Assembly (NCBI GenBank): GCA_030698375.1
Contig: JAUYLL010000084.1
Location: 1-47,347, forward strand
Source: Nocardioides sp.
Lineage (GTDB): Bacteria; Actinomycetota; Actinomycetes; Propionibacteriales; Nocardioidaceae
Length of the DNA stretch: 47,347 nt
Reading direction: 5' to 3'
The translations under genes were made by a program, and so were the position numbers. Below are positions 33,358 to 43,557 of this stretch, piece by piece (the first letter of the stretch is position 1; every line of letters begins with the position of its first letter). The notes beneath the pieces were generated by a model. The model saw nothing but the letters and a program-made list of their open reading frames with translations, did not search any database and was not told the origin of the DNA.

Positions 33358-33677
33358 CAGCGGTGGGTGTCCTTCGGTGGTAGGTGCGGGGACGGGAGCT
33401 CGGTGGGGTGTGCCTCGGCGACACCGAGGGGGGCAGAGGAAGAGGCCGGCGGGGTGGCGAGCTCGAGGAGCCGGTGGTCGACCCGGCGGCGCACCTCGGC
33501 CTCGGCCTCGGCCTGGCCGGTGCGGTACTCCTCGGCGAGCACGCGGGCGCCGACCGCCAGACCGGCGACCCGGTCGCGCACGCCGTCAGGGGTGAAGGCC
33601 TCGGCTGCCCGTCGGGCCCGGGTCAGCGCGTAGGCACCGGCCCCCGCCCCGGCGAGGAACCACAGACCGCGGTTCAT
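33357..33677 (-). CDS. Small membrane-associated protein of unknown function
   Basis: A 106-residue product with a short Gly/Ala-rich hydrophobic N-terminus ([16 protein letters not shown]), a charged helical middle (about residues 20-70, many Arg/Glu) and a Pro-rich tail. Such a protein lies just before alaS in many actinobacteria and falls into an unnamed DUF family (I believe DUF6167). It overlaps the upstream gene by ATGA and alaS by TGATG, so it is tightly co-translated with alaS. No enzymatic motif is seen. Confidence 0.8.
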   Translation of the reverse strand: MNRGLWFLAGAGAGAYALTRARRAAEAFTPDGVRDRVAGLAVGARVLAEEYRTGQAEAEAEVRRRVDHRLLELATPPASSSAPLGVAEAHPTELPSPHLPPKDTHR

Positions 33678-34297
33678 GCCGCATCGTCCCCGGGCCGCCG
33701 GGTCAACCGGTCGGCGTCGAGGCGGGCGCGCTGCTCGGCGTGCAGGTAGCGCCGGGCCTCGCGCAGCTCCTGGCGGCGGTGCTTGCGCGAGCGTCGCACC
33801 TCGCGGCGCATCGCGAAGCCCGCACGGTTGCGGGACTCCGCGGAGAGCGCGCGCCGCACCCCGTGGCCCACGGTGAACAGGCGCACCAACGACTCCCCCA
33901 CCGCCATGGTGGTGAACTGGCGGGCGTCGACGACCCGGGTGGGCAGGTCGGCGGCTCCCGCGGCCGCGTCCGCCCGGGCCGGCAGGGCGAGCGCCGACCG
34001 CTCGGTGTCGGTGAGGACGCTGGTGATGAGGTACTCGGTCCGCGACGGTGTCGTCGGGGACGGTGTCGTGGGCGCGGGGGCCGTCGACTCGGGGGGCACC
34101 GGCTGGGCGGCGAGCGCGGCGCGCAGGTGCTGGATCTCGGTGACCGCGTCGGCCTGCGCAGCGGTGGTACGGCGCAGCGCGCGCGCGGTCCGCAGGGCCG
34201 ACCAGGCGAGGGCGACCACCGCCAGCGCCAGGACGGCGACCGCTCCCCCCGCCGTCCAGACGACCCAGACGGGGAGGTCGGTGAGGGGGCGATCCAT
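33674..34297 (-). CDS. Single-pass membrane protein of unknown function
   Basis: A 207-residue protein with one transmembrane helix at about residues 10-33 (VVWTAGGAVAVLALAVVALA). A short helical stretch follows, then a Pro/Thr/Ser linker, then a C-terminal domain starting EYLITSVLTDTE and ending in a very basic helix (RREVRRSRKHRRQELREARR). The basic tail could contact RNA, DNA or membrane. A TAGGGT -10 lies 8 nt before the ATG, suggesting a leaderless mRNA starting the alaS-mltG-aro transcript. I do not recognise a named family. Confidence 0.8.
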   Translation of the reverse strand: MDRPLTDLPVWVVWTAGGAVAVLALAVVALAWSALRTARALRRTTAAQADAVTEIQHLRAALAAQPVPPESTAPAPTTPSPTTPSRTEYLITSVLTDTERSALALPARADAAAGAADLPTRVVDARQFTTMAVGESLVRLFTVGHGVRRALSAESRNRAGFAMRREVRRSRKHRRQELREARRYLHAEQRARLDADRLTRRPGDDAA

Positions 34298-34305
34298 GGT
34301 GCCCG

Positions 34306-34311
34306 ACCCTA
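34306..34311 (-). promoter_or_regulatory. Candidate -10 box overlapping the rarA stop codon
   Basis: The minus strand reads TAGGGT; its TAG is the rarA stop codon. Only 8 nt separate it from the next ATG, so the downstream mRNA would be leaderless. The arrangement mirrors the aspS/rarA junction at 35707-35712. Confidence 0.45.
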
Positions 34312-35700
34312 TCGCGGCCCGGAGGTCCCCCGGATCAGCGCCCGGAGCCGCTCCCAGCGCTCCTTGACCCCGGCCTCGGCCCCCAGCGACGTGGGCCGGT
34401 AGTAGGTGGCGTCGGCGACGACGTCGGGCGCGTACTGCTGCTGCGCCACGCCGTACGGCTCGTCATGGGCGTAGCGGTAGCCCTGGCCGTGGCCGAGCTT
34501 CTTCGAGCCCCCGTAGTGGGCGTCGCGCAGGTGCGCCGGGACCGGGCCGATCTTGCCGGCCCGCACATCGGCCGATGCCGCGCCGATGGCGGTGGTGACG
34601 GCATTCGACTTCGGAGCGACGGCCAGCGCGATCACCGCCTGCGCCAGGTTCAGGCGGGCCTCGGGCATGCCGATGAGCTGGACCGCCTGGGCCGCGGCCA
34701 CCGCCGTGGGCAGGGCCGTCGGGTCGGCGAGCCCGATGTCCTCGCTGGCCAGGATGACCAGCCGCCGGGCGATGAACCGAGGGTCCTCCCCCGCCTCCAC
34801 CATCCGGGCGAAGTAGTGCAGCGCTGCGTCGACGTCGGAGCCGCGGATCGACTTGATGAACGCCGAGGTCACGTCGTAGTGCTGGTCGCCCTGGCGGTCG
34901 TAGCGCACCGCGGCCCGGTCGACCGCGGTCTCGGTGGTGGCCAGCCCGATCCGGGCCCGTCCCTCGTCGTCGGTCTCGCCCGAGGACAGCGCCGCCGCGG
35001 CGGCGGCCTCGAGGTAGGTCAGCGACCGGCGCGCGTCTCCCCCCGCCAGGCGGACCAGGTGGTCCAGCGCGTCGTCGTCGATGGTGACGCCGCCGGCGAG
35101 CCCGCGCTCGTCCGCGACGGCCTCGGCGATCACGCCCCGGATGTCGTCATCGGTGAGCGGCTCGAGGGTGAGCAGCAGCGAGCGCGACAGCAGCGGGGAG
35201 ATTACGGAGAAGAACGGGTTCTCGGTGGTGGCGGCCACGAGCGTCACCCAGCGGTTCTCGACCCCCGGGAGCAGGGCGTCCTGCTGTGCCTTGGAGAACC
35301 GGTGCACCTCGGCGACGAACAGCACCGTCTCGCGGCCCGAGCGCACCAGCTCGGCCCGGGCTGCGTCGATCGCCGCGCGGACCTCCTTGACCCCGGCCGC
35401 CACCGCCGAGACCTCGGCGAAGAGCCGGTCGGTCTGCTGGCTGAGGATCGAGGCGATCGTGGTCTTCCCGACCCCGGGCGGACCCCAGAGCAGGAGGGAC
35501 ATCGGCTGGTCGCCCTCGATGAGCCGGCGCAGGGGCGAGCCCTCGGCGAGCAGGTGCTGCTGGCCGACGAGCTCGTCGAGGGTGCGCGGGCGCATCCGGA
35601 CGGCCAGCGGCGCCGACGCGTGGGTGTTCCCTGCCAGCGCCCCGGACGGGCGGCTGCCGCTGGGTGCGCCACCCGGCAGGTCGAACAGTCCGTCGCTCAC
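34309..35700 (-). CDS. rarA: Replication-associated recombination protein A (RarA/MgsA AAA+ ATPase)
   Basis: Clamp-loader-like AAA+ protein acting at stalled forks. The 463-residue product has Walker [13 protein letters not shown] (about 71-81), sensor-1 [12 protein letters not shown] and the arginine-finger region [15 protein letters not shown]. The C-terminal tetramerisation/MgsA domain includes [20 protein letters not shown] and [15 protein letters not shown]. Walker B reads LFVAEVHRF: the usual Asp before Glu131 is Ala130 (codon GCC at 35311-35313). The GTG start has no Shine-Dalgarno sequence; a -10 lies 6 nt upstream. Everything else looks functional. Confidence 0.93.
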   Translation of the reverse strand: MSDGLFDLPGGAPSGSRPSGALAGNTHASAPLAVRMRPRTLDELVGQQHLLAEGSPLRRLIEGDQPMSLLLWGPPGVGKTTIASILSQQTDRLFAEVSAVAAGVKEVRAAIDAARAELVRSGRETVLFVAEVHRFSKAQQDALLPGVENRWVTLVAATTENPFFSVISPLLSRSLLLTLEPLTDDDIRGVIAEAVADERGLAGGVTIDDDALDHLVRLAGGDARRSLTYLEAAAAAALSSGETDDEGRARIGLATTETAVDRAAVRYDRQGDQHYDVTSAFIKSIRGSDVDAALHYFARMVEAGEDPRFIARRLVILASEDIGLADPTALPTAVAAAQAVQLIGMPEARLNLAQAVIALAVAPKSNAVTTAIGAASADVRAGKIGPVPAHLRDAHYGGSKKLGHGQGYRYAHDEPYGVAQQQYAPDVVADATYYRPTSLGAEAGVKERWERLRALIRGTSGPR

Positions 35701-35706
35701 CCGGTC

Positions 35707-35712
35707 AGCCTA
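35707..35712 (-). promoter_or_regulatory. Candidate -10 box for leaderless rarA, overlapping the aspS stop
   Basis: The minus strand reads TAGGCT. Its TAG (35710-35712) is the stop codon of aspS. Six nt separate it from the rarA GTG, so the transcript would begin at or within a base or two of the start codon. Confidence 0.45.
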
Positions 35713-37500
35713 CGAGCGGGCGACCGGTGACTCCGCATCCTCCGGCTCCGGGGTCGCGTCGACACCGGCCTCCTTGCGCTGCTCCGGGGTGATGGGGGCG
35801 GGAGCGGCGGTGAGGGGGTCGAAGCCGCCGCCGGACTTCGGGAAGGCGATGACGTCGCGGATCGAGTCGGTGCCGGCGAGCAGGGCGCAGATGCGGTCCA
35901 TGCCGACGGCGATGCCGCCGTGAGGCGGGGCGCCGTACTTGAACGCGTCGAGGAGGAAGCCGAACTTCTCCTCCGCCTGCTCCTGGGTCAGACCCATGAC
36001 GGCGAACACCCGCTTCTGCACGTCCTCGCGGTGGATCCGGATCGATCCACCGCCCAGCTCGTTGCCGTTGCAGACGATGTCGTAGGCGTAGGCGAGCGCG
36101 CTGCCGGGGTCGGTGTCGAAGGTGTCGGCGAACTCCGGCTTGGGGCCGGTGAAGGCGTGGTGCACCGCGGTCCACGCCCCAGCACCGACGGCGACGTCAC
36201 CGCTGGCGACCGCGTCGGAGGCCGGCTCGAACATCGGCGCGTCGACCACCCACGTGAAGGCGAAGGCGTCCTCGTCGATGAGCCCGCAGCGACGCCCGAT
36301 CTCCAGGCGGGCCGCACCGAGCAGCGCACGGCTGGACTTGGTGGCGCCCGCGGCGAAGAAGATGCAGTCACCGGTGGCGGCGCCGACGTGCGCGGCCAGC
36401 CCCTCCTTCTCGGCGTCGGTGAGGTTCTTGGCCACCGGCCCTCCGAGGGTGCCGTCCTCCTGGACCAGCACGTAGGCCAGTCCCTTGGCGCCACGCTGCT
36501 TGGCCCACTCCTGCCACGCGTCGAGCTGCTTGCGCGGCTGGCTGGCACCACCCGGCATGACGACCGCGCCGACGTACTCGGCCTGGAAGACCCGGAAGGG
36601 GGTGTCGGCGAAGTACTCGGTGCACTCGACCAGCTCCTGGCCCATGCGGAGGTCGGGCTTGTCCGAGCCGAAGCGCTGCATCGCCTCGGCGTAGGTCATC
36701 CGCGGGATCGGGCGCGGGATCTCGACGTCGATGAGGCGCCACATCGCCGCGAGGACGTCCTCCATCAGGGTGATGACGTCCTCCTGGTCCACGAAGCTCA
36801 TCTCGATGTCGAGCTGGGTGAACTCGGGCTGCCGGTCGGCACGGAAGTCCTCGTCGCGGTAGCAGCGTGCGATCTGGTAGTAGCGCTCCATGCCGGCGAC
36901 CATGAGCAGCTGCTTGAACAGCTGGGGGCTCTGCGGAAGGGCGTACCAACTGCCGGGCTGCAGGCGGGCCGGCACGAGGAAGTCGCGGGCGCCCTCGGGG
37001 GTCGACCGGGTCAGGGTCGGCGTCTCCACCTCGACGAAGTCCTGCGTGTCGAGCACGTCGCGGGCAGCCTTGTTCACCTTGCTGCGCAGCCGGAGCGCGG
37101 CCGCCGGCCCGGTACGCCGCAGGTCGAGGTAGCGGTGCCGCAGCCGGGCCTCCTCGCCCACCTCGAGGTGGTCGTCGATGGGAAACGGCAGGGTGGCCGC
37201 GGCACTGAGCACCTCGACCTCGGCCGCGATGACCTCGATGGCACCGGTCGGCAGAGCGTCGTTGTGATTGCCCTCGGGGCGGACCGAGACCTCGCCGATG
37301 ACCTTGACGCAGTACTCCGAGCGCAGCTGGTGGGCGACGTCCTCGTCGCGGACCACCACCTGCACGACACCGGAGGACTCCCGAAGATCGAGGAAGGCGA
37401 CCCCGCCGTGGTCGCGGCGGCGGGCTACCCACCCGGCCAGCGTCACGGTCTGACCGGCGTGCTCGGCCCGGAGGCTGCCGGCGTCATGGGTGCGGATCAC
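35710..37500 (-). CDS. aspS: Aspartyl-tRNA synthetase, probably non-discriminating
   Basis: Class IIb synthetase of 596 residues. It has the N-terminal OB-fold anticodon domain ([19 protein letters not shown]), motif 2 [20 protein letters not shown], a bacterial GAD insertion and motif 3 GIAVGMDRI. The anticodon-binding loop reads RRRDHGG with His31. In the bacterial family His here goes with AspRS that also charges tRNAAsn, and Leu with discriminating enzymes, so GatCAB-dependent Asn-tRNA synthesis is predicted. The GTG start overlaps the hisS stop (GTGA). Confidence 0.96.
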   Translation of the reverse strand: MIRTHDAGSLRAEHAGQTVTLAGWVARRRDHGGVAFLDLRESSGVVQVVVRDEDVAHQLRSEYCVKVIGEVSVRPEGNHNDALPTGAIEVIAAEVEVLSAAATLPFPIDDHLEVGEEARLRHRYLDLRRTGPAAALRLRSKVNKAARDVLDTQDFVEVETPTLTRSTPEGARDFLVPARLQPGSWYALPQSPQLFKQLLMVAGMERYYQIARCYRDEDFRADRQPEFTQLDIEMSFVDQEDVITLMEDVLAAMWRLIDVEIPRPIPRMTYAEAMQRFGSDKPDLRMGQELVECTEYFADTPFRVFQAEYVGAVVMPGGASQPRKQLDAWQEWAKQRGAKGLAYVLVQEDGTLGGPVAKNLTDAEKEGLAAHVGAATGDCIFFAAGATKSSRALLGAARLEIGRRCGLIDEDAFAFTWVVDAPMFEPASDAVASGDVAVGAGAWTAVHHAFTGPKPEFADTFDTDPGSALAYAYDIVCNGNELGGGSIRIHREDVQKRVFAVMGLTQEQAEEKFGFLLDAFKYGAPPHGGIAVGMDRICALLAGTDSIRDVIAFPKSGGGFDPLTAAPAPITPEQRKEAGVDATPEPEDAESPVARS

Positions 37501-38891
37501 GAGATCTCCTCTTGCTGCTGTGCTGACTGGTGGGGCTGGGCGGGCTGATCGGTGAGCGGGGTGAGGACCGTGGGATGCAGGTCCTCCGCGGGAGGTTCCC
37601 AGGACGCGGGGTCGGCGTCCACCTGGTTCCCGACGCGGATGTCCTTGACCTGGTGGGACCCGTCGGCCCCGTCGGCCGGGAACCAGACGAACGGGATGCC
37701 ACGCCGCTCGGCGTACCGGATCTGCTTGCCGAACTTCTGCGCGGCGACCGCGACCTCGGTGGGTATGCCGCGAGCGCGCAGCTGCTGGGCCACGACGTTG
37801 CTGACGGCCCGCGACTCCTCGTCGACGACGGCGACGAGCACCGCCGAAGGGACCGGGCGGGACCCCGCGAGGTGCCCGCGGGCGAGCAGCGGGATGAGCG
37901 TGCGGGAGATCCCGAAGGAGATCCCGACACCGGGGTACGTCGTCTTGCCGTCCGAGGCGAGGGCGTCGTACCGGCCGCCGCCTCCGACGGACTTGAGGTT
38001 CTCAAAGCCGTCCATCGAGATCTCGAAGACGGTGCCGGTGTAGTAGTCCAGGCCGCGCGCCAGGCTCAGCTGCGCACGGACCGAGAAGCGCTCGCCGTCG
38101 AGGTCGGCCACACCGTCGACGACCTGCGCGAGCTCGGCGAGACCGGTCTCCAGCAGCTCGTGCTCCACACCGAGGGCGCGGACCTGGTCGACGAAGGAGG
38201 CGTCCGCGGTGGTGATGCGGGCCAGCGCCAGGCACTGCTCGGCCTGGGAGTCGGTGAGGCCGGCGTCGGTGACGAGCATCCCGGAGACCTCGTCCGCGGT
38301 GACCTTGTCGAGCTTGTCGATGACCGCGATGACCCGCGCGGGGTCCTCGGCTCCGATCCCGCGGTAGAAGCCCTCGATGAGCTTGCGGTTGTTGACCCGC
38401 AGGGTCATGGGCGGGAGGGGCAGCGCGGCCAGCGCCTCGGCCATCACGCGGGCCACCTCGACGTCGAAGTGGAAGGGCAGCTCGTCCTTCATCACCACGT
38501 CGATGTCAGCCTGGGTGAACTCGCGGTAGCGCCCCTCCTGAGGCCGCTCGCCGCGCCAGGCCTTCTGCACCTGGAAGCGCCGGAACGGGAACTCCAGCTT
38601 GCCGGCGTTCTCGAGCACGTAGCGGGCGAACGGCACCGTGAGGTCGAAGTGCAGGCCCATGCCGGAGTCCTTGCCGGCAGCCTCCTCCTGCAGCCGACGC
38701 AGGACGTAGACCTCCTTGGACGTCTCCCCCTTGCGCAGGAGCTGGTCCAGCGGCTCGACGGCGCGAGTCTCGATCTCGGCGAAGCCGTGCAGCGCGAAGG
38801 TGCGCCGCAGGGAGTCGGCGACGGCCCGCTCGACGACGCGCTCGGCGGGCAGCAGCTCGGGGAACCCCGAGAGGGGCGTGGGCTTGCTCAT
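37497..38891 (-). CDS. hisS: Histidyl-tRNA synthetase
   Basis: Class IIa synthetase of 464 residues. It has [14 protein letters not shown] at the N-terminus, motif 2 with [20 protein letters not shown], the histidine loop [15 protein letters not shown], motif 3 GGGGRYDAL and GISFGISR, and the C-terminal anticodon domain. A Pro/Gln-rich tail of about 30 residues ends the protein and looks disordered. It starts at ATG, 4 bp after the MBL hydrolase gene, and is coupled to aspS. Confidence 0.96.
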   Translation of the reverse strand: MSKPTPLSGFPELLPAERVVERAVADSLRRTFALHGFAEIETRAVEPLDQLLRKGETSKEVYVLRRLQEEAAGKDSGMGLHFDLTVPFARYVLENAGKLEFPFRRFQVQKAWRGERPQEGRYREFTQADIDVVMKDELPFHFDVEVARVMAEALAALPLPPMTLRVNNRKLIEGFYRGIGAEDPARVIAVIDKLDKVTADEVSGMLVTDAGLTDSQAEQCLALARITTADASFVDQVRALGVEHELLETGLAELAQVVDGVADLDGERFSVRAQLSLARGLDYYTGTVFEISMDGFENLKSVGGGGRYDALASDGKTTYPGVGISFGISRTLIPLLARGHLAGSRPVPSAVLVAVVDEESRAVSNVVAQQLRARGIPTEVAVAAQKFGKQIRYAERRGIPFVWFPADGADGSHQVKDIRVGNQVDADPASWEPPAEDLHPTVLTPLTDQPAQPHQSAQQQEEIS

Positions 38892-38895
38892 CGAC

Positions 38896-39633
38896 TCACA
38901 GGCCTCGGGTCACAGGAGGGACGCCCGGGTCGGTCCCGGCATCCACCGACCGGGCGACGTCGAGCAGGTAGGGGTTGCTGGCGCGCTCGCGGCCGATGCT
39001 CGTCTGCTCGCCGTGACCGGGGAGGACCACGATGTCGTCCTCCAGCGGCAGCACCTTGCTCGCCAGGCTGCGCAGCATCGTCGGGTGGTCGCCACCGGGC
39101 AGGTCGGTCCGACCGATCGAGCCGGCGAACAGCACGTCGCCGGAGAACAGCAGCGCGCGTACGTCGGGGTGCCCCGGGTCGTCGAACGGGGTGCGGAACA
39201 TGACCGAGCCGCGCGTGTGGCCGGGCGCGTGGTCGACCAGGAACTCGATGCCGGCGAGCTCGAGGGTCTGGGCGTCGGCGATCTCGGAGACGTCGTCGGG
39301 CTCGGCGAACTCGTACTTCCCGCCCAGGAGCATGCCGGCGGTCTCGGGAGACATCCCGGCCATCGGGTCGGAAAGCAGGTGCCGGTCCTCGGGGTGGATG
39401 TAGGCGCGGGCGTCGTAGGTCCCGGCCACCGGAGCGACGCACCACATGTGGTCGATGTGGCCGTGGGTCACGAGGACGGAGACGGGCTTGAGACCGTGCT
39501 CGCGCACGACCTGGGCTACGCCCTCGGCCGCGTCCTTGCCCGGGTCCACCACCACGCACTCGGTGCCGGGGCCGGTCGCGAGGACGTAGCAGTTGGTTCC
39601 CCACGGTCCGGCCGGGAAGCCTGCGATGAGCAC
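38896..39633 (-). CDS. Metallo-beta-lactamase fold hydrolase (glyoxalase II-like)
   Basis: A 245-residue protein with the full MBL metal set: VTHGHIDHMW (HxHxDH), HAPGHTRGSV, LFSGDVLF and LPGHGEQT. NCYVLATGPGTECVVVDPG at the N-terminus is typical of the hydroxyacylglutathione-hydrolase-like group. Since actinobacteria use mycothiol, a thioester of that thiol or another small thioester is a plausible substrate (inference). The start is GTG with AGGAG about 9 nt upstream. Its position before hisS, next to relA, is common in actinobacteria. Confidence 0.9.
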   Translation of the reverse strand: MLIAGFPAGPWGTNCYVLATGPGTECVVVDPGKDAAEGVAQVVREHGLKPVSVLVTHGHIDHMWCVAPVAGTYDARAYIHPEDRHLLSDPMAGMSPETAGMLLGGKYEFAEPDDVSEIADAQTLELAGIEFLVDHAPGHTRGSVMFRTPFDDPGHPDVRALLFSGDVLFAGSIGRTDLPGGDHPTMLRSLASKVLPLEDDIVVLPGHGEQTSIGRERASNPYLLDVARSVDAGTDPGVPPVTRGL

Positions 39634-39694
39634 GACGGGATCTCCTGCGGATCGGGGGTGGGGGGTGGTCCGGCGCCGCGCGCCGCACCGCGGC

Positions 39695-39700
39695 AGCCTA
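39695..39700 (-). promoter_or_regulatory. Candidate -10 box of the MBL hydrolase-hisS-aspS operon
   Basis: The minus strand reads TAGGCT, the same hexamer as at pyrR and rarA. The expected leader is about 55 nt with a good AGGAG Shine-Dalgarno sequence. No -35 is recognisable. Confidence 0.35.
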
Positions 39701-39718
39701 CCGACCCCCCGCTCTGAC

Positions 39719-39724
39719 TACGAT
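39719..39724 (+). promoter_or_regulatory. Candidate -10 box of the DUF349 gene
   Basis: TACGAT matches TANNNT on the plus strand and would start a leader of about 55 nt containing a GAGG Shine-Dalgarno sequence 7 nt before the GTG. The 153-bp divergent region 39634-39786 holds this and the opposing promoter and nothing else that I can see. Confidence 0.35.
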
Positions 39725-39786
39725 GGCGCACGGCGCCCGCCACCTCCGGGGCGCCGGCCATCCGCCAGCGACCCAGTGAGGTAGCA

Positions 39787-41154
39787 GTGACCAGCCAGGG
39801 CAACGAAGAGACGCCCCGCCCCGCCCCGGTGCCCGGCCCTCGGCCGACGCCGCGGCCACCGCGTGGCCCTCGCCCCGGTGCGCCGGTCCGGCCGTCTGCC
39901 GCCCCGGCCGCTCCTCCGACGATCGCCGACGCACCCTCGTGGGGCCGGGTCGACGACGACGGCACCGTCTACGTCCGTGAGGGCGACGGCGAGCGCGCCG
40001 TCGGCCAGTACCCCGAGGGCACTCCTGACGAGGCGCTGGCCTTCTTCGTGCGCCGCTTCGAGGCACTCGCCTTCGAGGTGGACCTGCTCGAGCAGCGGGT
40101 GCGCGCCGGGACCGTCGCACCGCCCGAGGCCGCCGCCGCCGTCACCACGGTCCGCGGAGAGGTCAGCGGCGCGCACGCGGTGGGTGACCTCGCCGCCCTG
40201 CAGCAGCGCCTCGACGCACTGGACTCCCTCGTGGACGAGCAGCGTGCCGCCCGCAAGGCCGAGCGTGCCCAGCGCGCGGAGCAGGTCAAGAGCCGGATGG
40301 CGGAGATCGCCGCCGAGGCCGAGAAGATCGCCGAGGGCAAGGACTGGCGCAACGGCGCCAACCGGCTGCGCGACCTGCTCGAGGAGTGGAAGGGCCTCTC
40401 CCGCCAGGACAAGACCTCCGACGACGTGCTGTGGCGGCGCTTCTCCACGGCTCGCACCACCTACACGCGACGGCGCAAGGCACACTTCGCGGAGCAGAAC
40501 CAGCAGCGCGACGCCGCCCGCGTGGTCAAGGAGCGCCTGGCGACCGAGGCCGAGGCGCTGGCCGGGTCGACCGACTGGGGCGCCACCGCGGGCCGCTACC
40601 GCGACCTCATGCAGCAGTGGAAGGCCGCCGGTCCCGCGCCGAAGGACGTCGACGACGCGCTGTGGGCGCGCTTCCGCGGCGCCCAGGACACGTTCTTCGG
40701 CGCCCGTGACGCCGAGAACGCCGCGCTCGACCGCGAGTTCGTCGCCAACGCCGAGGTGAAGGACGCGTTGCTCGTCGAGGCCGAGGCGCTCCTGCCAGTG
40801 ACCGACGTGCGGGTGGCGAAGGAGAAGTTCCGCTCCATCGCCGAGCGCTGGGACGCCGCCGGCAAGGTCCCGCGGGACCGGATGAAGGAGCTGGAGGCTC
40901 GCATCCGCAAGGTCGAGCAGGCCATCCGCGGCGTCGAGGACGAGCAGTGGCGCAAGTCCGACCCCGAGAAGTCCGCGCGGGCCAACGACATGGTCGTCAA
41001 GCTCGAGGCCGCCATCGCCGAGGTCGAGGAGAAGCTGGCCAAGGCCCGCGCCGCCGGCGACACCGCCAAGGTCACCAAGCTCGAGCAGGACATCTCCTCC
41101 CGGCAAGAGTTCCTCGCGATGGCGAAGCGGACCTCGGAGGAGTTCGGCGGCTGA
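39787..41154 (+). CDS. DUF349 helical-repeat protein
   Basis: A 455-residue protein. The first 45 residues are Pro/Arg-rich and disordered, then comes a small beta domain (SWGRVDDDGTVYVREGDGER). At least three DUF349 helical repeats follow, each with an aromatic-rich motif (LRDLLEEWKGLSRQDK, YRDLMQQWKAAGPAPK, FRSIAERWDAAGKVPR), and the last 80 residues are coiled coil. DUF349 proteins are widespread in actinobacteria next to relA; no biochemical role is settled. The start is GTG with GAGG 7 nt upstream. It converges on relA with 5 bp between the stops. Confidence 0.9.
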   Translation: MTSQGNEETPRPAPVPGPRPTPRPPRGPRPGAPVRPSAAPAAPPTIADAPSWGRVDDDGTVYVREGDGERAVGQYPEGTPDEALAFFVRRFEALAFEVDLLEQRVRAGTVAPPEAAAAVTTVRGEVSGAHAVGDLAALQQRLDALDSLVDEQRAARKAERAQRAEQVKSRMAEIAAEAEKIAEGKDWRNGANRLRDLLEEWKGLSRQDKTSDDVLWRRFSTARTTYTRRRKAHFAEQNQQRDAARVVKERLATEAEALAGSTDWGATAGRYRDLMQQWKAAGPAPKDVDDALWARFRGAQDTFFGARDAENAALDREFVANAEVKDALLVEAEALLPVTDVRVAKEKFRSIAERWDAAGKVPRDRMKELEARIRKVEQAIRGVEDEQWRKSDPEKSARANDMVVKLEAAIAEVEEKLAKARAAGDTAKVTKLEQDISSRQEFLAMAKRTSEEFGG

Positions 41155-41159
41155 GGCCG

Positions 41160-43508
41160 CTAGCCCGTGACGCGGTAGGCGTCGAAGACGCCGTCGACGG
41201 TGCGGACCGCCTTCAGCACGTGGCCAAGATGCTTGGGGTCGGCCATCTCGAAGGAGAACTTCGACTTCGCGACCCGGTCGCGGGTGGTGCTCAGCGACGC
41301 CGACAGGATATTCACGTGGGCGTCGGAGAGCACCATGGTGATGTCGGAGAGCAGCCGGGCCCGGTCCAGCGCCTCGACCTGGATGTTGACCAGGAAGACC
41401 GACTGGCCGGTCGGCGCCCACTCCACGTCGAGGAGCCGCTCGGGCTGGGCCTGCAGGCTGGTGGCGTTGGTGCAGTCGGCGCGGTGCACCGAGACGCCAC
41501 CGCCCTTGGTCACGAAGCCGAGGATCGCGTCCCCGGGCACCGGCGTGCAGCACTTCGCCAGCTTCACCCAGACGTCGGAGGCGCCCTTGACGATGACACC
41601 GGCGTCCGTGCCCGAGGTCTGCCGGACGGGACCCCGCCGGCCGGTGATGCTGACGCCCTCGGCGAGGTCCTCGGCGGCGCCGTCCTCCCCGCCGTACAGG
41701 TCGATGACCTTGCGTACGACGGTCTGTGCGCCGAGGTTGCCCTCGCCCACCGCTGCGTAGAGCGCGGAGACGTCGGCGAGCCGCAGCTCGGCGGCGACGG
41801 TGCTGAGCGAGTCGTGGGTGAGCACCCGCTTGAGCGGCAGCCCCTCCTTGCGCATGAGCTTGGCGATCTGCTCCTTGCCCTGCTCGATCGCCTCCTCGCG
41901 CCGCTCCTTGGTGAACCAGTGGCGGATCCGGGTGCGGGCGCGCGGTGAGGCCACGAACTGGAGCCAGTCACGGCTCGGCCCGGCATTCGGCGCCTTGGAG
42001 GTGAACACCTCGACGACGTCACCGTTGTCGAGGCGGGACTCCAGCGGCACCAGGCGACCATTCACCCGGGCACCGATCGTGTGGTGGCCGACCTCGGTGT
42101 GGATCGCGTAGGCGAAGTCGACCGGCGTCGACCCGGTGGTCAGCGCGATCACGTCGCCGCGCGGAGTGAAGACGTAGACCTCGGCGGAGTTGATCTCGAA
42201 GCGCAGCGACTCCAGGAACTCGCCCGGGTCCTCGGTCTCGCTCTGCCAGTCCAGCAGTTGGCGGACCCACGCCATGTCGCTGGAGACACCCTCGCGCTCA
42301 ACCTCGTGCGGCTCCGCGCCCACGCGCTGCTCCTGCTTGTACTTCCAGTGCGCCGCGATGCCGTACTCGGCGCGGCGGTGCATCGCGAAGGTACGGATCT
42401 GCAGTTCGACGGGCTTGCCCTCGAGCCCAATCACCGTCGTGTGCAGCGACTGGTACATGTTGAACTTCGGGAGCGCGATGTAGTCCTTGAAGCGCCCCGC
42501 GATCGGGTTCCAGCGCGAGTGCAGGACGCCGAGGGCGGCGTAGCAGTCGCGGTCGTTCTCGACGAGGATCCGGATCCCGACCAGGTCGTAGATGTCGGAG
42601 AAGTCGCGGCCCCGCACGATCATCTTCTGGTAGATCGAGTAGTAGTGCTTGGGTCGGCCGGTGACGGTCGCGCGGATCCGGGCCTCCCGCAGGTCCTGCT
42701 CGACCTGGCTGATCACCTGGGCCAGGAACTGGTCGCGCGAGGGCGCCCGCTCGGCGACGAGCCGCACGATCTCGTCGTAGATCTTGGGGTGCAGCGTGGC
42801 GAAGGCGAGGTCCTCGAGCTCCCACTTGAGGGTGTTCATGCCGAGCCGGTGGGCCAGCGGGGCGAAGATCTCGAGCGTCTCGCGCGCCTTGCGCTCCTGG
42901 GTGTCCTGCTTGAGGTAGCGCAGGGTGCGCATGTTGTGCAGCCGGTCGGCGAGCTTGATGACGAGCACCCGGATGTCGCGGCTCATCGCCACGATCATCT
43001 TGCGGATGGTCTCGGCCTGCGCGGAGTCGCCGTACTTGACCTTGTCGAGCTTCGTTACGCCGTCGACGAGCTGGGCGACCTCGTCGCCGAAGTCCACGCG
43101 CAGCTGGTCGAGGGTGTAGGAGGTGTCCTCGACGGTGTCGTGGAGCAGCGCGGCGCACAGCGTCGGCTCGGTCATCCCGATGTCGGCAAGGATCGACGTG
43201 ACCGCGAGCGGGTGGGTGATGTACGGGTCACCGCTCTTGCGCATCTGGGTGCCGTGCGCCTTCTCGGCGATCAGGTAGGCCCGCTCGATGAGCGCCAGGT
43301 CGGCCTTGGGGTGGTTCGCGCGGATGGCGCGGTAGAGCGGCTCGAGGACCGGGTTTCCCGGCTGGGGCTTCGTGCCGATGCGGGCCAGGCGCGCGCGCAT
43401 CCGGCGCCCGGACGGCGGGCCGGCCGAGGCCGACGGCGCGCGCGCAGGAGGCGCCGCGGGGACGGTCTCGTCCCCGGCGGGCTCGGCCACCAGCCGCTCG
43501 TCGCTCAC
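41160..43508 (-). CDS. relA: Bifunctional (p)ppGpp synthetase/hydrolase (Rel)
   Basis: Stringent-response enzyme of 782 residues. The HD hydrolase domain is intact ([29 protein letters not shown]), so hydrolysis should work. The synthetase domain has [20 protein letters not shown] and the RFKD motif of bifunctional enzymes. The TGS (about residues 450-510), zinc-finger ([15 protein letters not shown]) and C-terminal ACT domains follow. The GTG start has GGAGGAGG just upstream. The preceding apt stop is 49 bp away, with its own TAGACT -10 in between. Confidence 0.97.
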   Translation of the reverse strand: MSDERLVAEPAGDETVPAAPPARAPSASAGPPSGRRMRARLARIGTKPQPGNPVLEPLYRAIRANHPKADLALIERAYLIAEKAHGTQMRKSGDPYITHPLAVTSILADIGMTEPTLCAALLHDTVEDTSYTLDQLRVDFGDEVAQLVDGVTKLDKVKYGDSAQAETIRKMIVAMSRDIRVLVIKLADRLHNMRTLRYLKQDTQERKARETLEIFAPLAHRLGMNTLKWELEDLAFATLHPKIYDEIVRLVAERAPSRDQFLAQVISQVEQDLREARIRATVTGRPKHYYSIYQKMIVRGRDFSDIYDLVGIRILVENDRDCYAALGVLHSRWNPIAGRFKDYIALPKFNMYQSLHTTVIGLEGKPVELQIRTFAMHRRAEYGIAAHWKYKQEQRVGAEPHEVEREGVSSDMAWVRQLLDWQSETEDPGEFLESLRFEINSAEVYVFTPRGDVIALTTGSTPVDFAYAIHTEVGHHTIGARVNGRLVPLESRLDNGDVVEVFTSKAPNAGPSRDWLQFVASPRARTRIRHWFTKERREEAIEQGKEQIAKLMRKEGLPLKRVLTHDSLSTVAAELRLADVSALYAAVGEGNLGAQTVVRKVIDLYGGEDGAAEDLAEGVSITGRRGPVRQTSGTDAGVIVKGASDVWVKLAKCCTPVPGDAILGFVTKGGGVSVHRADCTNATSLQAQPERLLDVEWAPTGQSVFLVNIQVEALDRARLLSDITMVLSDAHVNILSASLSTTRDRVAKSKFSFEMADPKHLGHVLKAVRTVDGVFDAYRVTG

Positions 43509-43543
43509 CGTGCCTCCTCCACCCCGTGCTCGGGGTCCTGCCC

Positions 43544-43549
43544 AGTCTA
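43544..43549 (-). promoter_or_regulatory. Candidate -10 box of relA
   Basis: The minus strand reads TAGACT between the apt stop and the relA Shine-Dalgarno sequence, predicting a leader of about 30 nt and allowing relA expression independent of the ruv-yajC-apt transcript. No -35 is clear; it would lie inside apt. Confidence 0.4.
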
Positions 43550-43557
43550 CGAGCGGA

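Noticed and set aside
30529..33633. 1034-codon plus-strand ORF opposite alaS
   Set aside because: Antisense shadow of alaS and ruvX; no motif, and the real gene is certain.
41155..41159. Bidirectional terminator between the DUF349 gene and relA
   Set aside because: Only 5 bp separate the stops and no stem-loop is visible there.
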